A stretch of 64,000 bases of DNA from Tillus elongatus (Eukaryota; Arthropoda; Insecta; Coleoptera; Cleridae): NCBI GenBank assembly GCA_964006375.1, contig OZ023262.1, forward strand, positions 93,507,654 through 93,571,653, in the 5' to 3' direction. Made by a program: the position numbers and the translations under genes. How positions within the stretch are numbered: position 1 is the stretch's first letter; every line of letters starts with the position of its first letter. The notes beneath the pieces were generated by a model that did not search any database, was not told the DNA's origin, and worked only from the letters and a program-made list of their open reading frames with translations. Shown here one piece after another: positions 38,180 through 49,552 of the stretch.

Positions 38180-38468
38180 TAAAAAATAATTAAGTGTTCA
38201 AAATGACCACAATTTTACTCAGCACATAAGTTTAAGCGAGTGTCAAAAGAATAGTTAGCGTCTCGTAATACACTCAAATTAATATTATAAAATACACTTC
38301 TTGCCTTCATACCTTCTTTTGTCGACGGTTGTGTCTGATGAACTAAATTTTTTACATAACCCTATCAAAAAGTCAATTTTTGTTAGATCAGGTGACCTAG
38401 GCGGCCATGCATTTGGCCTTCCTGTCCCAATCCAGCGTTCTGGAAGATGTTGGTTAAGAAAAGCATAA
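38180..38468 (-). pseudogene. Mariner-like transposase, C-terminal remnant
   Basis: Minus-strand reading gives AFLNQHLPERWIGTG, then NAWPPRSPDLTKIDF (third catalytic region, Asp kept), a damaged FLIGLCKKF where FFLWGYVK-like sequence is expected, and after frame changes SFDTRLNLCAE and CGHFEHLI. The last two match the C-terminal signature of DUF4817-associated mariner transposases. The first two catalytic regions are missing, probably deleted where the (AT)n tract at 38,473 now lies. Confidence 0.7.
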
Positions 38469-38471
38469 ATG

Positions 38472-38472
<1 letters not shown>

Positions 38473-38550
<78 letters not shown>
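38473..38550. repeat. (AT)n microsatellite
   Basis: Pure AT tract abutting the transposase remnant. Confidence 0.95.
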
Positions 38551-38552
<2 letters not shown>

Positions 38553-39196
38553 ATATAACTGGGTCATCGTCATGCATAGACCAAAAAAACAATGTACAAA
38601 AAACAGTAATAAAAACATCAGTTACGCAAGCTCTAGTACAATCCATTAACAAGGGCCTAAGTATCATTATTAAGGCAAGAGTAATAAAATAAAATAATGT
38701 CAAAACATAAAAAACGCAGCCTATTATATAATTGCAACAAAAATTTCTCCAAGCCTTTCTGATACGTATTATTAGAAAATAAACAGCAATGACACTGACG
38801 AACCAACAAGCTTTGTTAATTTGACAACAAAATCAGTTATTTCAGAAATATTCATTTTGGACACACATACTTTGGAAGTATCTTCACTTAGCCCTTGAGA
38901 TCTGTCTGCTGTTTGATGATACTTTTGACCCCCCCTGTTGCTTGGATGCAATATCTGTCGAACTACTTCTTAGAAATTTGTTTATCACACCACGTGCTTT
39001 CCTATGTGTGTCAATCGAACTATTATTATCCGGCTCAATGGCGTCACCGCTACTTCTCTGGCTTACAGTTGGAGTAGGTGGAGCACTGTTTGATTTAGGG
39101 TTTTTTTTATATCTTCAAACACCTTTATGTCCTCCAGGCCACCTGCCTTATAGCGATTTGCGTTAACATATAATATATCTCCTCTCATATAGGTTT
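38551..39196. other. Sequence without recognisable gene
   Basis: Interior of the nested mariner-like element. Short open frames at 38,895-39,166 show no domain. Confidence 0.4.
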
Positions 39197-39280
39197 TTTT
39201 GTTTTTGTCTCTCGCTACTTTTAAGTGCTTCTTAAAAATTTTTTGTTCACTAAGCTGTTGACGTGTCAGGTCGTTTTTAG
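39197..39280 (+). repeat. 83-bp direct repeat, left copy
   Basis: Begins 'ttttgtttttgtctctcgc' and ends 'ggtcgtttttag'. A diverged copy at 41,029-41,111 follows the AT-core insertion, so the pair brackets it exactly. Confidence 0.8.
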
Positions 39281-39316
39281 CGAATTAAAAAAAAATTCGC
39301 GTATCGGGAGATCTGT

Positions 39317-39319
<3 letters not shown>

Positions 39320-39391
<72 letters not shown>
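39320..39391. repeat. (AT)n microsatellite
   Basis: Pure AT tract at the usual core position. Confidence 0.95.
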
Positions 39392-39392
<1 letters not shown>

Positions 39393-40177
39393 GACCGATA
39401 ACTCAAAAAATAATGGACCGATCTTGATAAAATTTGCAGAATACCTTCCTTTTGTAAGTGGCTTGGATAAGTTCGTTAGCTAGGAAAATCGGACGAGGTT
39501 TTCCCGGAAAGTTTTGTACGCGTGTTTGTTTTATAAAGAGTGAACACTGTACCAAAATTCAGATCCCTAGCTTTAAAGACAAAGAAGTTATGGACAGTTG
39601 AAGCAACAAATTTTGGAGTTTTCCTCAAAACGTCAAACTCGCAATTTTAAACTTCAAAATTGGCAATGTTTAGGCAAAGAATGTAAAACAAATACCTTTT
39701 GTGAAAAGAAAATGTTGCAAGCAGAGTGTTCTGCAAACCCTTAAGTTTCAGATTCAACCTTCATTGCCCTTCATTTTACTAAAATGTTTACAGAATATCC
39801 ATTTCAAATAGACCCTTTCTCTGATGCTTTGGCTGTCAGTTTAGTTAAGTTTGGTGGCTTTTTGGATATTCATTTGTAGGTTTAGTGAAGTTTATGGTTT
39901 AACGGTCTATAATTTTTTAGCTAAATATCGTAGAACAAATTTGTTAATGCATTTTTGCATTTTTTTATCGAAATATGATGCATTTATAAGAAAAAAGTCT
40001 GGACGCAGAAGGTGCATTTCTTGTTTACACTCCCCAAGGAAGTTACGGGACCAGAAGTGAGTAGGGGTGTATAATTTTTTTAGCTAATTTTCGTAGAACA
40101 AATTCGTTAATGCATTTTTTATGTAAATATGATGCGTTTGTAAGAAAAAGATCCAGACGCAGTAAGTGCGTTTTGGT

Positions 40178-40612
40178 AGCGAATTTTCGCTAAATTTTCA
40201 GTTTATATCCCGAACGCTTTTCAAAAAACAGTTTTCACAAACCTGGGTAGGGCGCCCCCTGGATCCACAGACCCCAAGAAAAATGTATTGTTCACACCCC
40301 CCAAGGAAGTTACGGGACCAGGAGTGAGTAGGGGTGCTGGGCGGGGTAGGTATTAAAAAGAAAATATGAGCAGAAAATTCGATTAAAGCGGGCTTGAAAG
40401 CTGTCTTTTTCACATCTTGAAGCCATACGCCCCTTAAACCCTGCCTACCCCACACATCACCCCTATTCACTCCCAGTCGCGTAACTTCCTAGGGGGTTGT
40501 AAACAAGAAATTTTTCTTGTGGTTTTTGCATCCAGGTGGGCTCCTAGTAATGTTTCCGAAAACAATTTATTGAAAAGCATTCGGGAGCTAATCTGCAAAT
40601 TTACCGAATTTT
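40178..40612. repeat. Large imperfect palindrome, ~170-bp arms
   Basis: Arms 40,178-40,345 and 40,437-40,612 are inverted copies of the tandem unit ('gcgaattttcg', 'cgaacgcttttca', 'ccaaggaagttac', 'ggggtgctgggcggg'), with about 90 bp between. Related half-palindrome sequence recurs at 51,700-52,040. Confidence 0.75.
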
Positions 40613-41028
40613 CATGAAATCCTTCAAATTTCCATAACTCAATTTGCTATTTCATAACGTAAACTTTGTTGGTTAGAAAACCAACATTTAAGTTTATCAT
40701 TTTCGAACCATAAGTAATTTTGATAAAATAGAGTACATTGTTTCTACTACATAGGCTATACCGGTAATCAGATTGATGCTTGCTCGCATTTGCTATTAAA
40801 ATTTTTTTTTTGGAAATTCACTTCCATAACACATTTGCTGCATCTAGACTTTTGAAAAATGTTTATATGTTTTCAAACAATAAATTCATTTCGATGAAAT
40901 ATGGTACATTGTTTCTAATATATAGGCAACCAAGTTTGGTGCCTGCTTTCATCAAATAAAGAGATTTGCTATTAAAAATATTTTAAAGAAAATTCGCTAC
41001 CATAATGCACTTGCTGCGTCCAGAGATT

Positions 41029-41111
41029 TTTTGTTTTTGTCTCTAGCTACTTTTAAGTGCTTCCTAAAAATATTTTGTTGAATAAGCTGTTGACTTGACA
41101 GGTCGTTTTTA
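41029..41111 (+). repeat. 83-bp direct repeat, right copy
   Basis: Diverged by several substitutions from 39,197-39,280, so not an immediate assembly duplicate. Confidence 0.8.
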
Positions 41112-41715
41112 ATATATATGCTAGTTCCCTTTAATTTACTATACTGTGATTTTTTGTCAATAAATGAGGGAAATTCCATCTAATTCTATCTAATGCATTG
41201 ACTTATGAAAATAATAAATTTTATCGACTAACAAAATAATGTAATCATTGACTGAGAAAAGAATGTAGCAATTAACGCTTTAATGAATATGTAAGTTGTA
41301 AAACGTGTAACACGTAACAATATACTGGTTTTAAGGAATCCTTTCTGTGTTGATTGAAGATTACAGAAGAACGTCTTTTAACATTTTTGGCATGGTAGTG
41401 TTGCATGCTGACATATTATTAAGGATACAGACTGTCAAATATGCCTCTGATGTTTTAGAAAGGTGGCGTAGACCCCAACACCTGTGCACTGGATGAGTTG
41501 ACAAAATAAGACGAATTCAAAAATGAAACAATATACAAGGTGTACCATTTAAAAAAATAATAGGTTTTGGTTGTATCTAACAGCAACACCCTGTATTGCA
41601 AAAACAGTTTTAGTTTGTAGTTAACGATACTACCTACAACTTTTGTTTAACTTTTCTTTTTATTATTGAATAAAAAAGGAGATATTGAACTTGGACGCAC
41701 TGTGGGACCACCCTG

Positions 41716-43084
41716 TATGTATTATTTATTATTATACAAGCCGCGAGGCAATGATACATTTAGTAAGAAGCACAGAAGATAAATGCCCGCGCAGCAAAAT
41801 AATACACCACAAAAAATAGACTACAAAAAACTGAATCCAGGAGATGTGGTTCTTATATATGCCTACGTGTTTATTACACAAAATAAATTTCGAGTATATT
41901 TCACCAAATATTGCTCTAAGGCCTGCGTTACATTGCTGTTGTTTTGACAACTGCTCTATATAGCTACATATAGACTTACCTACTCAAATGACAGCATAAA
42001 TGAAGTTTTATTGGGTAGAAAATTGTGTGTTATTCTCTGTGTTACACCTCTGAAAAAGAGCTGTGCATGCATACACAACCATCGGACACATTGTCATTTG
42101 TTTATTCGTTCCTTGAGGCAGGGCTGTGAGATAAGTGAATTGTAGTGTGTGCACAAACACTGAACCTGGGAAAGAGAGTTGACGCGAAATAACAATCTGT
42201 TCTCGGAGACCTGGAACACTTGCTATTCATTACGCAACCCAAGGGCTCTCGTATACAACCGTCCGACATACTCCAAGCAAGGATTTGTATACAATTTGCC
42301 TTAGATTACGTCTTACATTGGAATTAGGATGCTCTTCCATCGCTTCCTCTCTGTCTGCAGGAAAGTGGCTTTACTGCTAGGGATTGTTTTTCATGGGAGA
42401 ATCTCAAGGTATACATTATACGTATGTAATAGATATGTTAAACCACGCAAGCGGTCTTACTTTTTGTGGTTTAATTTTAAAATGCAAATTTTAAAGGTGG
42501 AGCTGTTTTTTTCCAGGTGAATGAAATTTTGACACTTTCACAGCTGTTGCATTTTTAACTCTTGTAAGAGAAACTGTTCTTAAAAAAGAGACAACCACTT
42601 GTAGACCCGGCTTATACTTTTAACCAATTTTTTTTTCTTTTTATATGCCTATCGCGTTTTCGTAGAAAAAAATCAAAGAAAAAAAGAGATGGGAGGGATA
42701 CGGGGTAGTAAAACCGTTCATTAAACCAATACGTTCTAAGATTTTCAGAATTTGGCACTACACTATCCTTTAATTTGCAAATGTCTCGCGAAGGAGGTGC
42801 AGTGTAAATTTTTAAAAGCAAGTTAGTTAAATTCTAAAAACTTTTTAAAGTGTTTGCCAGATTTCCCAGCTTGCGCTACACATAGTCCCTTTGTTATTTT
42901 TAATGGAATGCCCCATTTATTTTTAAAATGTGCCTATTTATACATACAGTATGTATGCGCAATCGGCTATTTATTACATAACATAACATTTATTTAATCA
43001 TCAACATTTACATGGTTCGTCACATATAAAATAATTGCATAATGGAGTTACACATGACAAAAAAAGGTGGCAATATACATAAAA
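41716..43084. other. Sequence without recognisable feature
   Basis: AT-rich. Several short open frames (for example 42,329-42,520) with no recognisable domain. Confidence 0.45.
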
Positions 43085-43660
43085 TAAAAGTGCGTTATGG
43101 TAGTGAATTTTCATAAAAATATTTTTAATGGCAGATATGTCTTTTTTTAATGAAAGCAGGCATCAAATTTGGCTAAATATTTTTTACACAAAGTTCTGCT
43201 AAAAGCATACATGAAATTCAAATTATACATCTAATCGGTAATTAAAATTGAAAATAAAACAATTTGTTTGCACGAAAATCCATTAAAACCTTATTTTAGA
43301 CGAATTTCATTTAAAAAATGTTCCATCAATTTAATAATTTTTCATACAAAAATTCTCAAATGCTTCTTCAAAGAAAATACACTAAAAGAAAATTCGCTAT
43401 TAAAATAACATTTTGTACAAGAAAATTCGCTAATATAAATAAATTAAATAAATAAAATAAGCTATATAGTAGGAAGAACGTACCATATTTTATGAAAATA
43501 ACTTGTTTGAAAATGTACAACAATTTTCCGAAAATAAACTTAAAACGTTTCCGAGAAAACTCGTTTCCTGACGAACCTTCGGTTAATTGCAAAATGCGTT
43601 ATTGAATTTTAAAGCATTTAATGAAAACTCGCTACCAAATCGCACTTACTGCGTCTCGAT
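43085..43660. mobile_element. AT-core family palindromic module, expanded
   Basis: 3' end blocks face outward at 43,088-43,130 ('agtgcgttatggtagtg') and 43,625-43,660 ('cgctaccaaatcgca'). An extra ~250 bp of unrelated sequence lies in the middle compared with 30,048-30,362. Confidence 0.55.
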
Positions 43661-43724
43661 TTTTCACAAACATGCACTATATTTCGATGAAAAATGCAAA
43701 AATGTAATAAGGAATGTTCAAAAA

Positions 43725-43885
43725 AAATTTTAGGTATCACCAACGACTTATGGGCCACCTGTGATTGTCAAAATAATTTTATAAGATGCAGCTCAAGACA
43801 CCCTATTGGTAATGTATACATTTTTTTCTCGTATCTTGCATAATAACAATTATATTGGCCTTGACCGTAGAAATGCGTCACCCTG
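43725..43885 (+). repeat. MITE-like repeat, most complete copy
   Basis: Ends in 'gaaatgcgtcaccctg'. Shares blocks with 595-680, 28,548-28,680 and 30,455-30,600. Non-coding. Confidence 0.5.
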
Positions 43886-43889
43886 TATA

Positions 43890-43998
43890 TATGTAAACAG
43901 AAAGTAAACCCGGATATGGATTCTAGAGCGCCTAGTTTGCGCTCATTTGAAAAAATCTTTTTAGAATTAAAAGGCTGCGGTATCCTCATTAACGTTTT
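43890..43998 (-). mobile_element. AT-core element 5' end block
   Basis: 'cccggatatggattctag', 'tgcgctcattt' and 'tatcctcatta' match the 5' block. It truncates the RNase H-bearing retrotransposon that starts at 43,999. Confidence 0.65.
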
Positions 43999-45110
43999 AT
44001 GCAGGTGTTTCTTGACGGCCATGTGTCCCGTCAAGAGACCTGTTATGTTTCTGGGCTGTCCTTTGCTAAGATTTAGCAGCTCCACAGCTCTCTTTGAACT
44101 GGGTTCGTCAATTATTGACTTCCCATATCTGAGCCCTGGAGAGTCTGCTCAGTACACCTTGTGTTGGTTTCTGACCCAGGACTTAATGGCTCCCCTGGCA
44201 GTGCTCTTTGTCACACCCAGAGCCGGTTCTGGTCCCATAATTGGTTTTGCTGACCCTCTCTTTGCGAGACTGTCAGCTTCTTCATTGCCTTTGACCCCCG
44301 AGTGACCCGGCACCCAGATGAGTGTGCTGTCCAGCCAGGTCGCCTCGTCTCGTCTCGGCACACACTCACCAGCCAAGAATTTACCCGTGGGCTACTTAGG
44401 GCCTTAAAGGGTGCCTGGCTGCCTCTGGCTATGAGGATCTGCTTGTTGGTGTAGCCCCTCCTCTTGTTTTCCCGTACACAGTGCAAGGTAGTGTACATTT
44501 CGGTCTGCAAGACCGTTGCATGGGCTCCCAGGGAAAAACTATCACTTACCCTCGGTCCTTCCAAATAAACACCAGCCCCGGTCGCACGCTCCCCGCCGGG
44601 TCCGTCCGTGAACCAGAAGAGCGCGTCCCGTGGTATGCCCGGCGTCTCCTCCCGCCATGCCTTGTGGTCGGGGATTTCCACTATAAAGTTTCATTTCAAG
44701 CATGGGATCCTTCACGATCTCCTGATTTTGCAGTGGCCCCTGAAGCCTGGGTTGATCTTCAGTCTACCATTGCAGGATAGTCTGTATAGTCCTAGCCTGG
44801 CCTTCCCCATAACAAGTAAGTGTAGGTGGGGGAGGGGAGGTGGGGTGCAGATCCAGAAACACCTGCATGGCAGCTGTTGGGGTTGAAGACATGGCCACTG
44901 TAATCCCTAGCCAAGCCATCCTTTGGATCTCGCCTAGTTTTTGTTTGGCACTGATTTGTGTCACCTTAGGCCACCAGACCAGTGCCACGTATGTTAACGA
45001 TGGTCTGACCACCTGTGTGTACAGCCAGTGGGACCTACTAGGTCTTAGTCCCCACGCTTTTCCATATAGCCGCTTAGTGACGGCTAGGGTCATGACTACA
45101 GTGCCGGCAA
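43999..45110 (-). pseudogene. RNase H-bearing non-LTR retrotransposon, C-terminal half
   Basis: Minus-strand order: LYTQVVRPSLTYVALVWWPK (after RT), QRMAWLGITVAMSSTPT, DLHP, then an RNase H domain: ALFWFTDGPG (first Asp), GAGVYLEGP, QTEMYTTLHCVRENKR (Glu), IARGSQAPFKALSSPRVN (ASDSQA expected, third acidic residue lost), WVPGHSGVKGNEEADSLAKRGS, and finally GLLTGHMAVKKHLHKTL. This architecture is typical of I/R1-group insect elements with RNase H. Several frameshifts. The 5' side is fused to family A at about 45,110; the 3' end is cut by an AT-core block at 43,998. Confidence 0.75.
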
Positions 45111-45291
45111 GGAATTTCACAATTTGGAAGTCATCGGGACAAAATAGCGGGCATAAAAAGATGTTCCATGTCTAATGACCTGGACAGTAAAATGGTGCAT
45201 TCGCTCTGTTCCCCTGGTAGATCTGTTGGGGGCAGCGGGCGGAGGACCTATGGAAGAAAGTTTCTCTGAACAGTGCCCGTGCAGATACCTA

Positions 45292-45343
<52 letters not shown>

Positions 45344-46530
45344 GTCACCAACGTTAGTGGTCAAGGGATGGCAGCCTTTTTTTGACGAAAGGGTCACCGA
45401 TTAGACGTATAGCTCTCCTCGGGATCGAGTGCAGGAGAGCGAGTGTAGAAGCGGCCGCGGCAGCGGCACCCCAGATGTGGGAACAGTTTTCGAGGTTTGG
45501 CCTTATTTGTGAAGTATATAATGTATAGAGATTAGCTGGTAAAAAGTATTTGCGAGCCCGGAAGAGGAAACCTAATTTTTTAGCAGCCGCTTCTGCAATT
45601 AATGTGACAAGTTGGTGCCAATTGAGATTTCGATCCACAGAAACGCCAACAAGCGAAAGCGACTCATTACTTTGAATAACTTGGTAGTTCATTGTGATGG
45701 GTCTAGAGCTGGTGTATCTCTTATGAGATAGAAAGCAAGACTGAGATTTGGTGGAGTTGAATTGTACAAGATTTCTACTTCTCCAGTCTAATATTTTTTG
45801 GAGATCCACAGAGACAGAACCCTCCATGAGTCTGCGATCCTCATCTAATTGGGCTAAAGAGACAGGCTTAGAATATTGTATATTTGAATGGAGGGTGCTG
45901 TCGTCTGCGTAACAGTGCAGTGAGCTGGATGTGTTAGAGATGTCATTGATGTGGATAAGAAACAAAGTAGGGGCTAAAGCTGAACCTTGAGGGACTCCTG
46001 CATTAATTGGATACAGGTTAGATGAATGACCATCCACGACAACAGAAATGCTCTGGTTGGAGAGGAAATTTGTTGTCCAGGTACAGAGTTTTGGTGATAG
46101 GCCATAGGCCAGAAGTGTATTATTAAGCAGCGCTGCGTGTCAGGCCTGGTCGAATGCTTTGGATACGTCTAAAGCGAAAATCTGGGATTCACCGTGTAGT
46201 ACCATAGACTTGTTCCAAGAATGGGTGACAAAGGAAAGGAGGTCGGCAGTTGATCTGCGCTGCCAGAATCCGTACTGCCTGTCGTGGATTAGACTGTGTT
46301 TTTCAAGAAATTTTAGTAATTCGGTGTTTAAATGCTTTACCATCATTTTAGGGACGACTGAAAGGAGATAAATAGGCATGTAGTTGCTAGGAAGCGCTTT
46401 GGATCATTTCTTGGGGACGGGTTGTGGAGCAGTTTTCCAGTAACTAGGGAATATGCCTCGATCGTAAGATGTCTAAAACAGACGAGCCAGAAAAGGAGCA
46501 AGTTTTGGTGCGCATTTTTTGAGAACAATC
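45111..46530 (-). pseudogene. Family A non-LTR retrotransposon (CR1/jockey-like), copy A1
   Basis: Same family as 55,640-58,499 and 60,588-62,682. Minus-strand reading: KKCAPKLAPFLARLF, FPSYWKTAPQP, LLKFLEKHSLIHDRQYGFWQRRS, FALDVSKAFDQA then TGA where the sister copies have Trp (46,140-46,142), then a 227-codon open stretch with VPQGSALAPTLF and YADDSTLHSNIQ (YADD intact), LVGVSVDRNLNWHQ and RPNLENCSHIWG. A GA microsatellite expansion disrupts DLSLFYRY. The C-terminal SKLWNSLPA region is joined directly to the RNase H element. 5'-truncated within the RT. Confidence 0.8.
45296..45341. repeat. (GA)n microsatellite inside A1 coding sequence
   Basis: About 22 GA units where copies A2 and A3 have only four or five TC units in the codons for D-L-S-L. 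The tract therefore expanded from coding sequence of the retrotransposon. Confidence 0.9.
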
Positions 46531-47270
<740 letters not shown>

Positions 47271-47563
47271 CTGAGTTTCTGTTTTTAATGGTCTTCATCA
47301 GTAGCGTATGCAAAATTAATGGCGACAACCTACGCCTTTAATTTATTTTGTGAGTTATTATGTTCTCCGCTTTGCTAGCCAAGTGTTTTGAAAGTGTCGA
47401 GATAACACATTTTCTTTTGATGCTTTCATTTGATTGGGCTCACACACCTATTTAGTTATATTATATACAGTCCCATGTCAAATTATTGGATTCACCCTGA
47501 ATTTTCATCTAAAATCAAGTTTTTTCGGAATTGAAAAGCTATTCTCATTTACATATCTATTTA

Positions 47564-48162
47564 TTAGTTCAGTTGCAAAATATTTGCAGAATTATTAAAG
47601 CCCCTCTTGGTTTTTAATAATGCGTTAATTCTCCGAGGCATACTGTCAATGCATCGAAGAGCGATTTCTTTCAATTTCTTATTGTGGTTCCAATGATAGA
47701 TTATTCTTTCTATCAATTGAACCTTATTGGTGATTGTTTCCTTCCCCAATGATCTTTTGAAACACTCCCAGACATTCTCAATGGAGTCCATGTCCGGAGA
47801 GTTCCCAGGCCACCGCAAAACCGGAATTCTGCTATCTTCGAAGAATTTTTTAATACATTTAGCAGTATGGCATGGTGCACCATCTTGCATGAATATTCTT
47901 GGACCATATTGAAACCAATTCTGGAGTTGGGAAATCGAACGATTCTGCAATATCTTTCTATACTGGTCTTGCCGCATTGCGCCTTCAACGATATGAAGGC
48001 GCCACAGCCTTTTTCCACTAATGGCAAACCAAACCATCACTGAGGTAGGGTGTTGAACTGTCTTGATCACACAAACAGGGTGATATTTCTCTCCAGCCGC
48101 TTGACATACTGTGACTTGTCAGTCAGTATTGAGAAAGTGGATTCATCACTGAAGCAAACCGG
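47564..48162 (-). pseudogene. Tc1-like transposase, catalytic half
   Basis: Minus-strand FSDESTFSILTDKSQYV (first Asp) is followed by a frameshift near 48,105. A 168-codon open stretch continues with HPTSVMVWFAISGK, IFMQDGAPCHTA (second Asp), WPGNSPDMDSIENVWECFK (catalytic Glu of the DD34E type) and the end SMPRRINALLKTKRG at about 47,600. All three catalytic residues are present. Disrupted by one frameshift and by separation from its N-terminus. Confidence 0.85.
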
Positions 48163-48421
48163 CAATAACGTGACAATATTAACAATGGAAAAAATTATGG
48201 CATTGTGCAGCAAGGAGTCGAATAAAGAAGAGCCAATTACAGAGAAAGAAAAGCTTCCAAGCAACTTAGAAAATGAGAATGAATCACCTTCCAAAAAAGA
48301 AATCGTCACTGAGCCAATTCACATACCATTGACGTCTACAACAAGGGCCGAAGAACCATTACGAAGATCGACTAAAATAAAAAAGATGCCCCAGCGTTTG
48401 AATTTATAGCCTAGGGGAGAA
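48163..48421 (+). pseudogene. Gypsy-like LTR retrotransposon, end of pol
   Basis: An open frame ends EEPLRRSTKIKKMPQRLNL then stop (48,407-48,409). This basic 'RRSxRxxxxPxRL' tail followed within 20 bp by a purine-rich tract and an LTR is characteristic of the integrase C-terminus and 3' end of gypsy-type elements. Upstream residues (NKEEPITEKEKLPSNLENENESPSKKE) are low in complexity. Only the last ~70 codons are present. It is inserted between the KKV and CFSDES codons of the Tc1 transposase. Confidence 0.65.
48411..48421 (+). promoter_or_regulatory. Polypurine tract
   Basis: 'ctaggggagaa' immediately before the LTR start; the expected plus-strand primer for reverse transcription. Confidence 0.7.
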
Positions 48422-48685
48422 TGTTACATATGTCACCAGTTTGAAATAAGACTTTTCAGCCGGCAACATTGGAGAAGAAAAGGAGGATAGAAGGTGGTAC
48501 CTACGAAGGTTGTGTTGTGGAAGTGCAGCTCATTGTTTTACAAACGTACATAATTATTTAAAATTACATATTTAATTTACGTTATATTCACTAGTTCACG
48601 AATCGTTATTTATGTTAGTTGTAGCAATAAAGAATTAGTAGTTCTGTTATTCGTCTTGTTTAATCACTTCGTCAAAGACATAACA
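48422..48685 (+). repeat. 3' LTR of gypsy-like element
   Basis: 264 bp starting TGTTACATATG and ending GACATAACA, with terminal TGTTA/TAACA inverted repeats, and an AATAAAG signal near 48,628. No 5' LTR is in the window, so the element is a 3' fragment. Confidence 0.75.
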
Positions 48686-48709
48686 GTACTCCATTAGGTA
48701 TTTACCTTT

Positions 48710-49160
48710 TTACAATCATCCAAAGTGAACTGCTTGTATGAAATGGCCTATTCATATCTGGCTTTTATCATTTTTGCAGTGAATTTTGGCTTTTTGACTG
48801 GGCTTCTACTTGCGAAAACCATTTCAAACAGGTTTTGTTGGATAGTCTTTTCTGATCCTATGCATCCTGACTCATCAAACTCTTTTTTAACTTCCTTTAA
48901 GGGAGCTTTCTATTCTCGAGGACAACATTCCTCAAGAACCTCTATCCTTTGGGAGTAATGAGCCTTTTCCTACCACAGTTCCCTTCCGCTGTGGTTCCGT
49001 AGGCTGAGCGGCCTTCAGTTTTTTGGCTGATTCGCCAGACAAAAGCTTGTGAAACTTCACATAGTTTCGCAATTTTCCTTTCGCTGTGACTAGAATGCCT
49101 CTAAAGGGCTGTAATCTGGTCAATTTCGGCAGGAGATAAGTCTTTGGCACTCCCCAGCTG
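48710..49160 (-). pseudogene. Tc1-like transposase, N-terminal half
   Basis: Minus-strand LGSAKDLSPAEIDQITALK, then a helix-turn-helix (ERKIAKLCEVSQ), GRKRLITPKDRG, and a degraded linker down to QFTLDDCKKV at 48,710. The start position reads CTG where ATG would be expected. Several stops (one at 48,955) break the linker. It continues at 48,162 after the gypsy fragment. Confidence 0.75.
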
Positions 49161-49552
49161 TGAAAGAGACAGAACTGTTGTATGTTGTATATCACTTTAT
49201 AATTAAGAAATTGATAATCATTTACAATTTAACTATCTATTAACTAGTAATAATGTTTGTAATTACTTACTGCGACAATTTAATGAAGAAAAAACCAACA
49301 AAACACTCGATAATTACTGAACAAACTTTTCAAACCACACGTAAACAGAAGTCAAATATGACAGATTATGCCAAAATAACTATATTCTCTAGATTAAATC
49401 ACATAACAAAACATTGAAACTTTGAATAACTCGTGAAAAACTTGTATTTAACTGGTTGCCTAACCAATCAACAATTCAGTCCGTAAAATTCGAATTATTA
49501 GGAGTAATTGTGAAATTCAAAGGTGAGTCCAATAATTTGGGATTGGACTGTA

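Larger units (their letters stand above)
39281..41028 (+). mobile_element. AT-core element, long variant, with internal palindrome
   Basis: Terminal hairpin ('gcgaatt' with 'aattcgc'), GGGAGATC, (AT)n at 39,320-39,391, long body to about 39,905, two tandem ~277-type units (39,905-40,345), then inverted 3' modules ending 'gctaccataatgca...cgtccag' at 41,026. Flanked by the 83-bp direct repeats. Confidence 0.7.
36979..41715 (-). mobile_element. Second mariner-like family copy with ~400-bp TIRs, heavily nested
   Basis: The left end (36,980: 'ggctggtccaacagtgcg') and right end (inverted, 41,715: 'cagggtggtcccacagtgcg') match. Similarity runs inward through 'tattcaataataaaaa', 'cagggtgt', 'tagatacaacc' and 'aaaaccagtat', to about 37,690 and 41,310. 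The left arm contains a SINE (37,411-37,567). A minus-strand transposase remnant lies at 38,180-38,468 and an AT-core element occupies 39,281-41,028. Unlike MAR-1 to -3, the TIR begins GGGTGGTCC. Confidence 0.65.
47468..49550 (-). mobile_element. Tc1-like transposon with TIRs, interrupted
   Basis: TIRs of 29 bp at 47,468-47,496 ('cagtcccatgtcaaatt...') and 49,522-49,550 (inverted) match at 25 of 29 positions. TA dinucleotides flank both (47,466-47,467 and 49,551-49,552). It encloses a minus-strand transposase in two parts separated by ~550 bp of gypsy-like tail and LTR. Without that insert it would be about 1.55 kb, normal for Tc1. Confidence 0.9.

Noticed and set aside
44481..45175. Plus-strand ORFs of 99-129 codons across 43.9-45.2 kb
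   Set aside because: They are antisense shadows of the minus-strand RNase H-bearing retrotransposon, whose motifs are clear.
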